Shown: positions 52,120 to 60,404 of the stretch, in pieces
Layout: each line of letters starts with the position of its first letter
Position numbering within the stretch: position 1 is the stretch's first letter
Origin: Hallella colorans
Lineage (GTDB): Bacteria; Bacteroidota; Bacteroidia; Bacteroidales; Bacteroidaceae
NCBI RefSeq assembly: GCF_003096815.1
Contig: NZ_QENY01000013.1
Coordinates: forward strand, 1-64,000
Length of the DNA: 64,000 bases
Direction: 5' to 3'
Notes under the pieces: generated by a model
What the model was told of the DNA's origin: nothing
The model's input: the letters and a program-made list of their open reading frames with translations, nothing else
The model's database searches: none
Program-made: the position numbers and the translations under genes

Positions 52120-53640
52120 ATGTTTACAGACGCAGAAAAAAAACAAATAGAGACCCGGGGCATGACTTTGGGCCAAGTGGAGCATCAGATGGAACAATTA
52201 AGGCACGGGTTTCCATTCCTCCGTTTGGCCGCCACCGCTGCTGTGGGCAATGGAATTATGGTTCCTGACGATGCTGCGCAAGCGCGCGCCACGCAAGAAT
52301 GGGATCATTATAAAAAAGATGGCGCGCACCAAGTGGTCAAGTTCGTACCAGCCTCGGGAGCCGCCAGCCGCATGTTTAAGAATATGTTCGCGTTTCTTTC
52401 GGCAAGCTATGACAAACCTACGACCGATTTTGAGAAGCACTTTTTCGCCGATATCAAGAACTTTGCGTTCTATCAAGCGCTCGATGACAAGTGCCAATCG
52501 CTGCATGGCAAAACCGTCGACGAGCTTGTTGGCGATGGCGATTACAAGACAGTGGTAGCCTGCCTATTGCGCGCCGATGGCTTGAACTATGGACAATTAC
52601 CCAAGGGCTTGCTGCTCTTCCATGCCTATGATGACGGTGCTCGCACGCCTATGGAGGAGCATTTGGTGGAGGCCGCGCTTTACACTGCTGTGGCTGGGGT
52701 AGCCCATGTGCACTTTACCGTGTCGCATGAGCACCTTGACTTGTTTGAGAAAAGGGTGGAGGAGAAAGCGCGAAACTATGAAAAGAAGTTTGGAATAAAA
52801 TATGACATATCGTTCTCCGAGCAGAAGCCGAGCACCGATACCATAGCGGTCAACCCCGACAACACGCCTTTCAGGAATGACGATGGGAGCCTGCTTTTCA
52901 GGCCAGGAGGCCACGGTGCCCTCATCGAGAACCTCAATGACTTGGACGCCGACATCGTATTCATCAAGAATATCGACAACGTTGTGCCTGACCGTTTGAA
53001 GCCGGAGACGGTGCGATGGAAACAAATCATCGCTGGTATTTTGGTGGAGACGCAGCGTCAAGCGTTTGATTACATGCGAGCATTGGATGGTGACACGCCC
53101 AACCATGAGCTGTTGAGCGAGATCCATGAGTTTGTGCGGCGAGACCTATGCTGCCTCTATGACGAGGCCGCGCGGTTCGATGATGCCGCGCTCGCGGACT
53201 GGCTGAGAAAAAAACTTAACCGTCCTATGCGTGTGTGTGGTGTGGTGAGAAACGTTGGAGAGCCCGGTGGCGGTCCATTTTTAGCCTATAATCGCGATGG
53301 CAGCGTCAGTCCACAAATACTTGAGAGCAGTCAAATAGACAAGTCGGACGAGTCGTATGTGAAGATGTTTGAGGATGGCACGCACTTCAATCCGGTAGAC
53401 TTGGTATGCGCCATCAAAGACTATCGAGGACGTCATTTCGACCTTACTCACTACGTGGACGAGCGTACCGGCTTTATCAGTGCTAAGAGCAAGGATGGCC
53501 GAGAGCTTAAGGCCCTCGAGCTACCGGGGCTTTGGAATGGCGCAATGAGCGACTGGAACACCATTTTTGTGGAAGTTCCGCTTTCCACGTTCAATCCTGT
53601 CAAGACGGTGAACGATTTGTTGCGGGATGCCCACCAATAA
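52120..53640 (+). CDS. DUF4301-family protein
   Basis: 506-residue protein without signal peptide, so cytoplasmic. Conserved stretches include VVKFVPASGAASRMFKNMFA, YNRDGSVSPQILESSQID and FNPVDLVCAIKDYRG. It matches DUF4301, a Bacteroidota family of unknown function; the SGAASRMFK loop and overall layout suggest a nucleotidyltransferase-like fold, which is inference only. Separated by 111 bases from tilS and followed by a strong bidirectional terminator. Confidence 0.8.
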   Translation: MFTDAEKKQIETRGMTLGQVEHQMEQLRHGFPFLRLAATAAVGNGIMVPDDAAQARATQEWDHYKKDGAHQVVKFVPASGAASRMFKNMFAFLSASYDKPTTDFEKHFFADIKNFAFYQALDDKCQSLHGKTVDELVGDGDYKTVVACLLRADGLNYGQLPKGLLLFHAYDDGARTPMEEHLVEAALYTAVAGVAHVHFTVSHEHLDLFEKRVEEKARNYEKKFGIKYDISFSEQKPSTDTIAVNPDNTPFRNDDGSLLFRPGGHGALIENLNDLDADIVFIKNIDNVVPDRLKPETVRWKQIIAGILVETQRQAFDYMRALDGDTPNHELLSEIHEFVRRDLCCLYDEAARFDDAALADWLRKKLNRPMRVCGVVRNVGEPGGGPFLAYNRDGSVSPQILESSQIDKSDESYVKMFEDGTHFNPVDLVCAIKDYRGRHFDLTHYVDERTGFISAKSKDGRELKALELPGLWNGAMSDWNTIFVEVPLSTFNPVKTVNDLLRDAHQ

Positions 53641-53687
53641 GAGGTGCGATAGACACCAAAAACTCGTGGCATCCTTACCAATAAAAT

Positions 53688-53744
53688 AAATCGTGTTTAA
53701 TAGGCCCGACTCACAATTTTTGTCAGGCCTATTAAACACGATTT
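53688..53744. terminator. Bidirectional terminator between convergent genes
   Basis: 19-bp perfect arms (53688-53706 and 53726-53744) with a 19-base loop. The arms start AAATCGTG and so end in CGATTT, giving T-runs in both directions. It lies between the DUF4301 stop and the stop of the minus-strand gene at 53769. Confidence 0.88.
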
Positions 53745-53768
53745 TGTTTACAGAAGCTATGGGGAACG

Positions 53769-54251
53769 TTAGTTCCAGTTCTTGCTTCTAATCTCTTTTA
53801 ACGCATTTACCCAATCGGTATCGAGCGAGAAAGGTGTGGGAAACTTGGCGTTGTTGTAATATCCCAACACCAAATCTTTGTCCATGTCGTTGAACAAACT
53901 GTTGTTAATGCTGGCATTCTTGAAACGCGAAGTAGCAATCTCTCGTTTGGACTTGGTGTTCGCTTCGGCCAAGCGTTTGAAATAAAGGTTCACGAAATCG
54001 GTCATGGCGATGGTTTGCTCCCCCAATTTTTTCTCGGTGAAAGTGCTGTCATCGTTTGCCTTTAAGAGCATGTACTCTATGGCATCCCATTTAAATGAGG
54101 CCACTCTGCGCTCGTCCATAGACTTGGCTTTGTCGTATTTTACGGTCGCAAAGCTCTTTTGCATGCGTTTCACCTCTTTGTAAATTTCTTGTGCTTGCGC
54201 ATTGCCCATCATGACAAGAAGCATGGTCAAGGCCATCAATGTTTTTTTCAT
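53769..54251 (-). CDS. Secreted hypothetical protein
   Basis: 160 residues. ATG 54251 gives the signal peptide MKKTLMALTMLLVMMGNAQA; the open frame is longer upstream. The mature part is helical and charged (MQKSFATVKYDKAKSMDERR, TMAFMDFV-like central region, TNTKSKREI-type stretch) and ends WVNALKEIRSKNWN. No family recognised. Probably periplasmic; transcribed toward the shared terminator at 53688. Confidence 0.65.
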   Translation of the reverse strand: MKKTLMALTMLLVMMGNAQAQEIYKEVKRMQKSFATVKYDKAKSMDERRVASFKWDAIEYMLLKANDDSTFTEKKLGEQTIAMTDFVNLYFKRLAEANTKSKREIATSRFKNASINNSLFNDMDKDLVLGYYNNAKFPTPFSLDTDWVNALKEIRSKNWN

Positions 54252-54389
54252 GTGTGATATTTTATCTTTATGGTTGGTCTTTTTATGGTGTGTTTGACGT
54301 TTGCCCATGACTTTTTTTTTCAAGAAGTCGTGCCATGGCTATACGTCTCACGTTCATATCATAGACGCAGTTGGTGAGATGAATGTTTC

Positions 54390-54971
54390 CTATTTTTTTA
54401 TTTTTTTAGGGTTTCTCTTGGCGTAGTCAGCCCAGCTGCCGTATCTCGGTGTGTCCATGTCAGGGGTGGTCAGTTGCATGAAATGGCAGTATGCCGCTCC
54501 CAACGCATCTGTGGCATCCATGAATGTGGGCATCTCTTCCTTGTCTATGTGTAACAGTCTTTGTAGCATGGCCGCCACCTGTTCTTTGGATGCCTGCCCC
54601 TGGCCGGTGATGGCCATCTTGATTTTCAGTGGCGCATACTCATGTATGAAGATGTCACGGTGTATGGCGGCAGCTATTGCCACGCCCTGCGCACGCCCCA
54701 ATTTGATAAGCGACTGCACGTTTTTGCTGAAAAATGGAGCCTCGATGGCCATCTCGTCGGGGTGGTACTCGTCTATGACACCGATGACACGCTCGAATAT
54801 CTTGCCCAATTTGAGATAGACATCCTTGGTTTTTCGCATGTCTATCACCCCCAGAGCTACCATCTCTGGCTTGCCTGCTGTCACGCGAAGCACGCCATAG
54901 CCCATGACGTTGGTGCCTGGGTCTATGCCGAGAATGACCCGCTCGGTGGGATGCCTGTTGATGGATGTCAT
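54390..54971 (-). CDS. ruvC: Holliday junction resolvase RuvC
   Basis: 193-residue endonuclease that cuts Holliday junctions during recombination. Catalytic acids lie in ILGIDPGTNVMGYG (Asp17), MAIEAPFFSKNVQS (Glu) and FMDATDALGAAYCH (two Asp). ATG 54971 is chosen because the first catalytic Asp should be near the N-terminus; the longer frame adds 23 unrelated residues. Downstream of the MBL hydrolase by 31 bases. Confidence 0.95.
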   Translation of the reverse strand: MTSINRHPTERVILGIDPGTNVMGYGVLRVTAGKPEMVALGVIDMRKTKDVYLKLGKIFERVIGVIDEYHPDEMAIEAPFFSKNVQSLIKLGRAQGVAIAAAIHRDIFIHEYAPLKIKMAITGQGQASKEQVAAMLQRLLHIDKEEMPTFMDATDALGAAYCHFMQLTTPDMDTPRYGSWADYAKRNPKKIKK

Positions 54972-55002
54972 GTTGTGTAAGAGTCTCTGGTTGCGCGTTG
55001 GG

Positions 55003-55650
55003 CTATCGGTCCATGTAGGGATTGTGCCCCACCTCCTCACCTATGGTCGTGGTTTTGCCGTGCCCGGGATATACACGTGTGTCGTCGGGCAGTTGCGAGA
55101 GCATGCGCAAGCTCTGGATGAGCATAAACATGGAGCTTCCCGGCAGGTCGCAGCGACCCACGCTGTGGTAAAAAAGAGTGTCGCCTGAGAAGCCCACGCG
55201 CTCTGCCTCACAGTAAAAGAACACGCCACCGGGCGTATGCCCGGGTGTCTCTAATACCTCGAGGCTATGGTTGCCAAACGAGATAACCTCTCCTGCCCGC
55301 AAGTATCGACCTACGGGCGCTACGTCGTCATCGCCCATTCGCACGCCGCAAATGGCCATAGCCTGCGCTGGTAGTGACTTGATGAGCAGCTCGTCGGCGC
55401 CAGAAAGCTCCACCCGTAGCCCCCATGTGTCTTGCACGAACTTGTTGCCGAAATTGTGATCCACGTGTCCATGAGTGGCCAACAGGTGTACGGGGCGCAA
55501 TTTGTTTGTCTCGATGTATTGGCGTATAGACTCCTTGTCCTCGTCGTATAACGCTCCGCAATCTATGATGACGGCTTCGCGTGTGTCGTCACTTACCACG
55601 TAGCAGTTCTCACGTATCATGTTGCAAACGAATGTTTTGATGTTCAGCAT
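55003..55650 (-). CDS. MBL-fold metallohydrolase (glyoxalase II-like)
   Basis: 215 residues. The metallo-beta-lactamase motif ATHGHVDHNFG carries HxHxDH, followed by ETPGHTPGGVFFYCE (His), VGFSGDTLFYHSVGRCD (Asp) and YPGHGKTTTIG (His), the full two-metal set. Resembles glyoxalase II and related hydrolases; the physiological ester is unknown. ATG 55650 gives the conserved start MLNIKTFVCNMIRENCYVVS, a typical opening for this group. Confidence 0.9.
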   Translation of the reverse strand: MLNIKTFVCNMIRENCYVVSDDTREAVIIDCGALYDEDKESIRQYIETNKLRPVHLLATHGHVDHNFGNKFVQDTWGLRVELSGADELLIKSLPAQAMAICGVRMGDDDVAPVGRYLRAGEVISFGNHSLEVLETPGHTPGGVFFYCEAERVGFSGDTLFYHSVGRCDLPGSSMFMLIQSLRMLSQLPDDTRVYPGHGKTTTIGEEVGHNPYMDR

Positions 55651-55690
55651 AGCTTGATATATAAGTGTAAGACCATTAAAAGCGGTGCGG

Positions 55691-56317
55691 TCACAGTGGC
55701 AGGTACACCAACTGCTTGTCGGCGAACCACTCGTCGGCAAACCACTCGTTGATGGGTGTGAGCGATACCGCCTTGCCAAAAGGCTTGGTTTCAACTTTGA
55801 GGTCGCCACCCTTGAGAGCGATGAGACCGTTGGGCAGAGCGTTGAGCTGTTCTTTGGAGATGTTCTTGCGTACGATTTTCACCAAGTCGGGCAAGGGCAT
55901 CACGGCACGCGACACCACGAAGTGGAACTTGTCTTTTTCCTCCTCGCCACGTCGCTGCACGGCCTCCACGTTGGTCAGGCCGATGGCCGACGCCACCTCC
56001 GTGGCCACTTTTATTTTTTTGCCGACGCCATCAATAAGCCTAAAATAACAGTCGGGAAACATAATGGCTAAGGGAATGCCCGGGAATCCGCCCCCCGTGC
56101 CGATGTCGAGCACGTGCGTTCCGGGCTTGAAGCCAATGAGCTTGGCGATGGCCAGTGAGTGAAGCACGTGGTGAAGGTACAGGTTGTCGATGTCTTTGCG
56201 AGAGATGACGTTGATCTTGGCGTTCCAGTCACGGTACAAAGCATCGAGCGCCTCAAACTGTCGCTGCTGCGTGGCGGTGAGCGACGCGAAATGATTGAAA
56301 ATAATCGATTTGTCCAT
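55691..56317 (-). CDS. rsmG: 16S rRNA (guanine-527-N7)-methyltransferase
   Basis: 208-residue SAM methyltransferase for G527 of 16S rRNA. Core motifs: DWNAKINVISRKDIDNLYLH (typical RsmG lead-in), the SAM loop VLDIGTGGGFPGIPLA, and VVSRAVMPLPDLV. ATG 56317 is taken because a -7 element ends 9 bases upstream; an ATG at 56326 is the alternative. First gene of the rsmG-MBL-ruvC group. Confidence 0.95.
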   Translation of the reverse strand: MDKSIIFNHFASLTATQQRQFEALDALYRDWNAKINVISRKDIDNLYLHHVLHSLAIAKLIGFKPGTHVLDIGTGGGFPGIPLAIMFPDCYFRLIDGVGKKIKVATEVASAIGLTNVEAVQRRGEEEKDKFHFVVSRAVMPLPDLVKIVRKNISKEQLNALPNGLIALKGGDLKVETKPFGKAVSLTPINEWFADEWFADKQLVYLPL

Positions 56318-56321
56318 TATC

Positions 56322-56355
56322 GCCACAAAGTTACGATTTTTTGGCGTAACTTTGT
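56322..56355. promoter_or_regulatory. Mirror-image divergent promoter of rsmG and the HAD gene
   Basis: A perfect 13-bp inverted repeat, CCACAAAGTTACG and CGTAACTTTGTGG, around an 8-9 base AT-rich centre. Each arm contains an outward-facing TAACTTTG (-7 consensus): minus strand 56326-56333 for rsmG and plus strand 56347-56354 for the HAD gene. No TTTG -33 is at normal spacing for either. Confidence 0.6.
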
Positions 56356-56373
56356 GGTCAAATACTTATAATA

Positions 56374-57021
56374 ATGATTAAAGCCGCTTTATTTGACCTT
56401 GATGGCGTAGTCTTGGACACCGAAAGACAGTACACCAACTTTTGGGGAGGACAGATGAGACGTTACCACCCTGAAATCCCGGGATTGGAGCATAAGATAA
56501 AAGGCATGACGCTCGACCAGGTTTTTGACGCTTACTTTTATGGCCAACCCGAACGGCGAGAAGCCATCACGCATGCGCTTGACGATTTTGAGCGTACCAT
56601 GACCTTTAGCTACATACCGGGCTTCGAGGCCTTCGTGGCACAACTAAAAAATCTCGACATACGCACGGCTGTGGTTACAAGCAGCAACCTTCCCAAAATG
56701 AAAAGCGTGTATAAGAAGTTGCCCGAGCTGCCCCGTCACTTTGACAGGATACTCACCAGTGAGGATTTTGCAAGGAGTAAGCCACATCCCGACTGCTATC
56801 TACGCGCCGCCGCCACGTTCGGTGCAGAACCGAGTGCCTGCGTGGGTTTTGAAGATAGCGTGAACGGATTGAAGGCCGTTAGGGCTGCGGGGATGTACGC
56901 TGTGGCCTTGACAACGACCAACGGCCGTGACGTGGTGCAACCGTTGAGTGACCGCGTGGTGGACGATTTCACGCAATTGAACGTGAACGAGCTGTTGCAT
57001 GCGGCCTGCTGCCAACCGTAA
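56374..57021 (+). CDS. HAD-superfamily hydrolase (beta-phosphoglucomutase-like)
   Basis: 215 residues. Motif I is FDLDGVVLDTE (nucleophile Asp8), motif II VVTSSNLPKM, and motifs III and IV (RSKPHPDCYLRAA, FEDSVNGLKAVRAAGM) are complete. The helical cap after motif I places it with phosphoglucomutase/phosphatase-type HADs. It acts on small phosphorylated metabolites; the substrate is not evident. Transcribed from the mirror-image promoter shared with rsmG. Confidence 0.9.
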   Translation: MIKAALFDLDGVVLDTERQYTNFWGGQMRRYHPEIPGLEHKIKGMTLDQVFDAYFYGQPERREAITHALDDFERTMTFSYIPGFEAFVAQLKNLDIRTAVVTSSNLPKMKSVYKKLPELPRHFDRILTSEDFARSKPHPDCYLRAAATFGAEPSACVGFEDSVNGLKAVRAAGMYAVALTTTNGRDVVQPLSDRVVDDFTQLNVNELLHAACCQP

Positions 57022-57324
57022 TGTCACCTTGACAGGACGTGCTTAGTGGTATAAGCTGGAGGAAAAAGATGAGGTGACACGCCGCTGTCCTATTGTTACG
57101 CAACCATTTGCAATCCCTTGTTGTTATCAAAAGGATGCGTCTCCGAAAGAAAAAAACTGTGTATTTTTTTTGACAACAACGTGTCTATGCTTCGCTTATT
57201 TAAAAATAAAAAGCCTTTAGTTCAAAATACGGCAAAAATGACCGATGTTTATAAGTCTTTGCAAGACAGCTATTTGAATGCGAATGCTTATTTTTGTCAC
57301 TTTCGTGTGGATGCTCATGTGGCA

Positions 57325-57434
57325 CGATTAAGGCGTAATGGCATCGCGATTGAGTGCTAAAGGCGTCATGAATGAGCCTTAAACGCGATGCGAAAAGAGC
57401 CTAAAGGCGACTCCATTAAGCCTTAAACGCGCGC
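57325..57434 (+). repeat. 22-bp tandem array 4 (5 units)
   Basis: Units start at 57325, 57347, 57369, 57391 and 57413. Cores: CGATTAAGGCGTAATGGC, CGATTGAGTGCTAAAGGCG, TGAATGAGCCTTAAACGCG, CGAAAAGAGCCTAAAGGCG and CCATTAAGCCTTAAACGCG. Period exactly 22 throughout; units agree at about two thirds of positions. Confidence 0.85.
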
Positions 57435-57543
57435 CGCCAGTGTTCAAATGAGCGACAGATGCTGTGTTGGCGCACTTGCGGATGGCCTTTTTTGATAAAA
57501 TAACAATCAGACGATTTTTATTTCATCCTTTTTTTAGACACGA

Positions 57544-57592
57544 AAAAGCATCGCCTTTTTTGACATTATATGGTGTCAAGGGTGATGCTTTT
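57544..57592 (-). terminator. Terminator of the PafA-like phosphatase gene
   Basis: Arms AAAAGCATC (57544-57552) and GATGCTTTT (57584-57592), plus an inner TGACA/TGTCA stem. On the minus strand the stem ends in TTTTTC. It is 122 bases past the stop. Confidence 0.7.
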
Positions 57593-57713
57593 GCATGTCA
57601 TAAATGGTATGTGAAAAAATTTTTAGGGATGCCTAAATCGCCTGCTGTCCATACCGTCTGGGCGGTTTGTATGGCTCTCCGTAGTGTGCTGGGAGCGGGG
57701 GAGGACCATGCCT

Positions 57714-59189
57714 TTATTTCACTTCCTTGGCGTTGCCCACGCAACTGTTGGGCATCTGTATGTGGAGCATAGCGCAGATGGTGGGCGCAATGTCGGTCAT
57801 GCAGGTGGGCTCGTGCGTCTGCCCTGCACTGACGTGCCATCCGTAGAGTACGAATGGGATGTGCGCGTCGTAAGGGTTCCATTGCCCGTGCGTGGTGCCC
57901 ACGTAGTCGGGCTTGTTGCTCACGTTCTCCCATCCAGCCTTGGGTATGTAGAAAAGGTCGCCGCTGCGTTTCTTGTTGTAACCGTTGACGATACGCTCAC
58001 GGATGGGTTGGGGCACCGATGTGGTGAGCGCACGGTCGTAATCCACGACAAAGAGTATCTCGTCGCGCTTCTCCATCTCATCGATGACGGCCTGTTTCAC
58101 GTCGTCTATCGATTTGCCGCAACGCTCAATGAGCTTGTGGTCAAGATAGATGCGCCCCGCGTTTTCGGCCATGATGACATTGCCGTCGATGCCCAATCGC
58201 AGGCCCACGGCCTTGTTCACGTCCGCTTTCCAAGCCCAGAACTCAAGTCCGCCGGCCGGTATTTTGTGTGCTTTCATCTCGTTGGGGTTGTGCGCCGCGC
58301 CATGGTCGGCAGAGAGAAATAGCAGGTAGTTTCCTCGTCCCACGCGCTCGTCCAGAAGAGTGAAGAGCTTGGCCAATTGATTGTCAAGCTCCATGTAGGC
58401 GGCACGGGTGAGCTGATGGCGCGTGCCATACGTATGGCCGATGGCGTCGGTGGAAGACACGCTGATGGCTAAAAGGTCGGTGATGCTGTCCAGCCCCATG
58501 CCTTCGTTTATCAATGCGGCCTCTGCCATGCGGAAAGTAGCGGTTATGCCCTCCACTGATGTCTTGATATCGTAGCCGGGTTTGGTTTTTACCTCATTGT
58601 TGAGCTTGTTTGCCCACGCGGGCAATTGTGTCATATAATAAGTGGAGGAAATGAAATGGCCTGCCTCTCCGTCCCACCAATAAGCCGCGTCTGCGGCGTG
58701 CCCGGCTGGTAATATGGCCGCGCGGTCTTTGAGAGCCACACCGATGACCTTGGCTTTGTAGTCGGTGTGCGTCTTGAGCACATCGCCAATGCCAGACGCT
58801 AAGAGGTTGTGCGGCGACATTTGACCCGCCTTTCCGTTGGAGCCCACAGCCTTGACAGAGGCGTCATAGCAGCAATAGGTTTTCTGCCCGTCTATGTAAA
58901 AGTCGTTTCCGGCGATGCCATGCAAGGCTGGCACCGACCCCGTGTAAATGCTTGAATGGCCTATGGCCGTGACGGTGGGCACGTAATTGATCATGGTGTT
59001 CTCAAAACTGTAGCCTTGGTCCACCAATCGTCGCAGTCCGCCAGCTTGGAATTGATCGTAAAAATAATACAGGTAGTCCCAACGCATTTGGTCTACCACG
59101 AGACCCACGACAAGTTTGGGGCGGCTCACTTGGGCCATGCCCGGCAAGGCCAAGAGGCCTGCCACGAATAGGGTAAGAATTTTTTTCAT
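57714..59189 (-). CDS. PafA-like periplasmic alkaline phosphatase
   Basis: 491-residue secreted phosphatase; signal peptide MKKILTLFVAGLLALPGMAQ. The active-site set of Elizabethkingia PafA can be matched: metal Asp33 (VVDQMRWD), nucleophile Thr74 (TVTAIGHSS), Asn95 (GIAGNDFY), Lys154 and Arg156 (VALKDRAAIL), Asp248 and His252 (STDAIGHTYG), Asp295 and His296 (SADHGAAH), and a His in GTTHGQWNP near the end. PafA enzymes release phosphate from many organophosphates and are not inhibited by phosphate. It is about 55 residues shorter than the reference, the difference falling between Arg156 and Asp248. Single gene with its own promoter and terminator. Confidence 0.9.
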   Translation of the reverse strand: MKKILTLFVAGLLALPGMAQVSRPKLVVGLVVDQMRWDYLYYFYDQFQAGGLRRLVDQGYSFENTMINYVPTVTAIGHSSIYTGSVPALHGIAGNDFYIDGQKTYCCYDASVKAVGSNGKAGQMSPHNLLASGIGDVLKTHTDYKAKVIGVALKDRAAILPAGHAADAAYWWDGEAGHFISSTYYMTQLPAWANKLNNEVKTKPGYDIKTSVEGITATFRMAEAALINEGMGLDSITDLLAISVSSTDAIGHTYGTRHQLTRAAYMELDNQLAKLFTLLDERVGRGNYLLFLSADHGAAHNPNEMKAHKIPAGGLEFWAWKADVNKAVGLRLGIDGNVIMAENAGRIYLDHKLIERCGKSIDDVKQAVIDEMEKRDEILFVVDYDRALTTSVPQPIRERIVNGYNKKRSGDLFYIPKAGWENVSNKPDYVGTTHGQWNPYDAHIPFVLYGWHVSAGQTHEPTCMTDIAPTICAMLHIQMPNSCVGNAKEVK

Positions 59190-59226
59190 GTGAGAATGAT
59201 AAAAGAAATACGTGTTGTAACAACTG

Positions 59227-59257
59227 CAAAATTACAAATTAAACTTCGATTGGCAAG
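59227..59257 (-). promoter_or_regulatory. Predicted promoter of the PafA-like gene
   Basis: Minus-strand TAATTTTG (59227-59234), with CTTG (59254-59257) 19 bases upstream as the -33 element. Predicted start near 59220, leader about 31 bases. Confidence 0.6.
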
Positions 59258-59437
59258 TTATTGATATTATATTATTGTGACAATTGGCTAAAGAATTTGT
59301 TACATGCCTGCTTTTTGGCCGCCTGTGCGCATTGGTGGTTTGCCCATGGCTCGGTCTCTTTGGTGCGGTGTTGGGGGCGCGGTGGGTGGAGAATAAAAAA
59401 CGCCATAAGCAATATGCCGGTACCTTGAGGCGTTATA

Positions 59438-59611
59438 ATGACAAAACGAGATAGGCAGATGGATAAAGTTTTTACATGTTTTGAAAGCGACGACAACGCT
59501 CGCCGCGAAGAGCTTGTCAGGGTCATAGAGCATAGTGTGGAGCGGTTGACGATAGCTGAGCTTGAGGCCTTGTATTATGACTTGGTTTCAAAAGATTACA
59601 TTCGCGAGTAG
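59438..59611 (+). CDS. Small conserved protein (57 aa)
   Basis: 57 residues from ATG 59438 (or 50 from ATG 59459). Acidic and helical: MDKVFTCFESDDNARREEL, then TIAELEALYYDLVSKDYIRE at the end. No membrane segment or known motif. The composition and the ALYYDLVSKDYI ending look like a genuine short Bacteroidota protein rather than chance. A hairpin with AACGCC/GGCGTT arms lies just before the start codon. Lies between divergent and convergent neighbours as a lone gene. Confidence 0.6.
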   Translation: MTKRDRQMDKVFTCFESDDNARREELVRVIEHSVERLTIAELEALYYDLVSKDYIRE

Positions 59612-59687
59612 CCCAGTGAGCTGATGGCGGAACGACTGATGGTTGGCGGTTGGCTTGGTGGGCTGGTGATGGCGATGCAAAAAGCCA

Positions 59688-59732
59688 GCGCCACAATCGC
59701 GTCTGCCGTTGTGGCGGGTGCGATTGTGGCGC
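59688..59732 (-). terminator. Terminator of mscL
   Basis: 13-bp perfect arms GCGCCACAATCGC (59688-59700) and 59720-59732. On the minus strand it is followed shortly by CTTTTTG. It lies 54 bases after the mscL stop. Confidence 0.7.
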
Positions 59733-59785
59733 AGTGAAATTTGGTGAGAGCACATCACGGCTATCCTGTGATGTGTCAAGAACAA

Positions 59786-60163
59786 CTATTTCTGCTTGAG
59801 CAGGTCTCTGATCTCGGTGAGCAGTTTCTCCTCCGCGGATGGAGCTGCTGGGGCTGGAGTCTCTTCGCGCTTCTTGATAATCTTGTTCATGGCTTTCACC
59901 ATTACAAAGATGCAGAATGCAATGATAAGAAAATCAATAACGTTTTGGACGAACATGCCGTATGTTACTTTGGCATTTCCCACAGTTGCGGCTAAAGACG
60001 AGAAGTCCACTCCACCTGTGAAGATGCCAATGAGAGGCATGAGGATGTCGTCAACAAGTGACGATACAATTTTACCAAAAGCCCCACCGATGATCACACC
60101 GACGGCCATGTCCATGACATTGCCTTTCATGGCAAAATCTTTGAATTCTTGAATAAATCCCAT
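59786..60163 (-). CDS. mscL: Large-conductance mechanosensitive channel
   Basis: 125-residue channel. ATG 60163 gives the canonical start [20 protein letters not shown]. The pore helix [20 protein letters not shown], second helix [20 protein letters not shown] and C-terminal bundle ([15 protein letters not shown]) are complete. It opens on membrane tension to release solutes during osmotic downshock. Confidence 0.97.
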   Translation of the reverse strand: MGFIQEFKDFAMKGNVMDMAVGVIIGGAFGKIVSSLVDDILMPLIGIFTGGVDFSSLAATVGNAKVTYGMFVQNVIDFLIIAFCIFVMVKAMNKIIKKREETPAPAAPSAEEKLLTEIRDLLKQK

Positions 60164-60321
60164 AATAGTTGTATTTGTGAATAATGAAGAATTTGTATTT
60201 TTGACATATGGAGTTTGCACTCAAAGCAGACATTAAATTTTTTTAGGAGCTTAAGGGTGACAAGTAGATGATTTTAATATATTTAATACTCTAATCGAAT
60301 ACAAATTTAGAAAATAATTCG

Positions 60322-60329
60322 TAACTTTG
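60322..60329 (+). promoter_or_regulatory. Predicted -7 element of the GAPDH gene
   Basis: TAACTTTG matches TAnnTTTG, 75 bases before the ATG. No clear -33 element. Confidence 0.45.
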
Positions 60330-60404
60330 CAAACGTACGAGAGAAAATAATTTCACGTATCAGGATATATTTTTTTTAAACCTTTATTAATAAAAGTAAG
60401 TAAA

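Larger units (their letters stand above)
57022..57713. other. 692-base convergent intergenic region HAD-phosphatase
   Basis: Contains a 22-bp tandem array (57325-57434) and the terminator of the phosphatase gene (57544-57592). The frames of 80 and 102 codons here have no recognisable protein features and run through these elements, so I regard the region as non-coding. Confidence 0.6.

Noticed and set aside
57118..57360. 80-codon frame after the HAD gene
   Set aside because: Runs into the 22-bp repeat array and lacks any recognisable feature.
57325..57434. CRISPR array
   Set aside because: Units are contiguous with no unique spacers, 22-bp period, and no cas genes are in the window.
57464..57772. 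102-codon frame before the phosphatase end
   Set aside because: Crosses the predicted terminator and the 3' end of the phosphatase gene.
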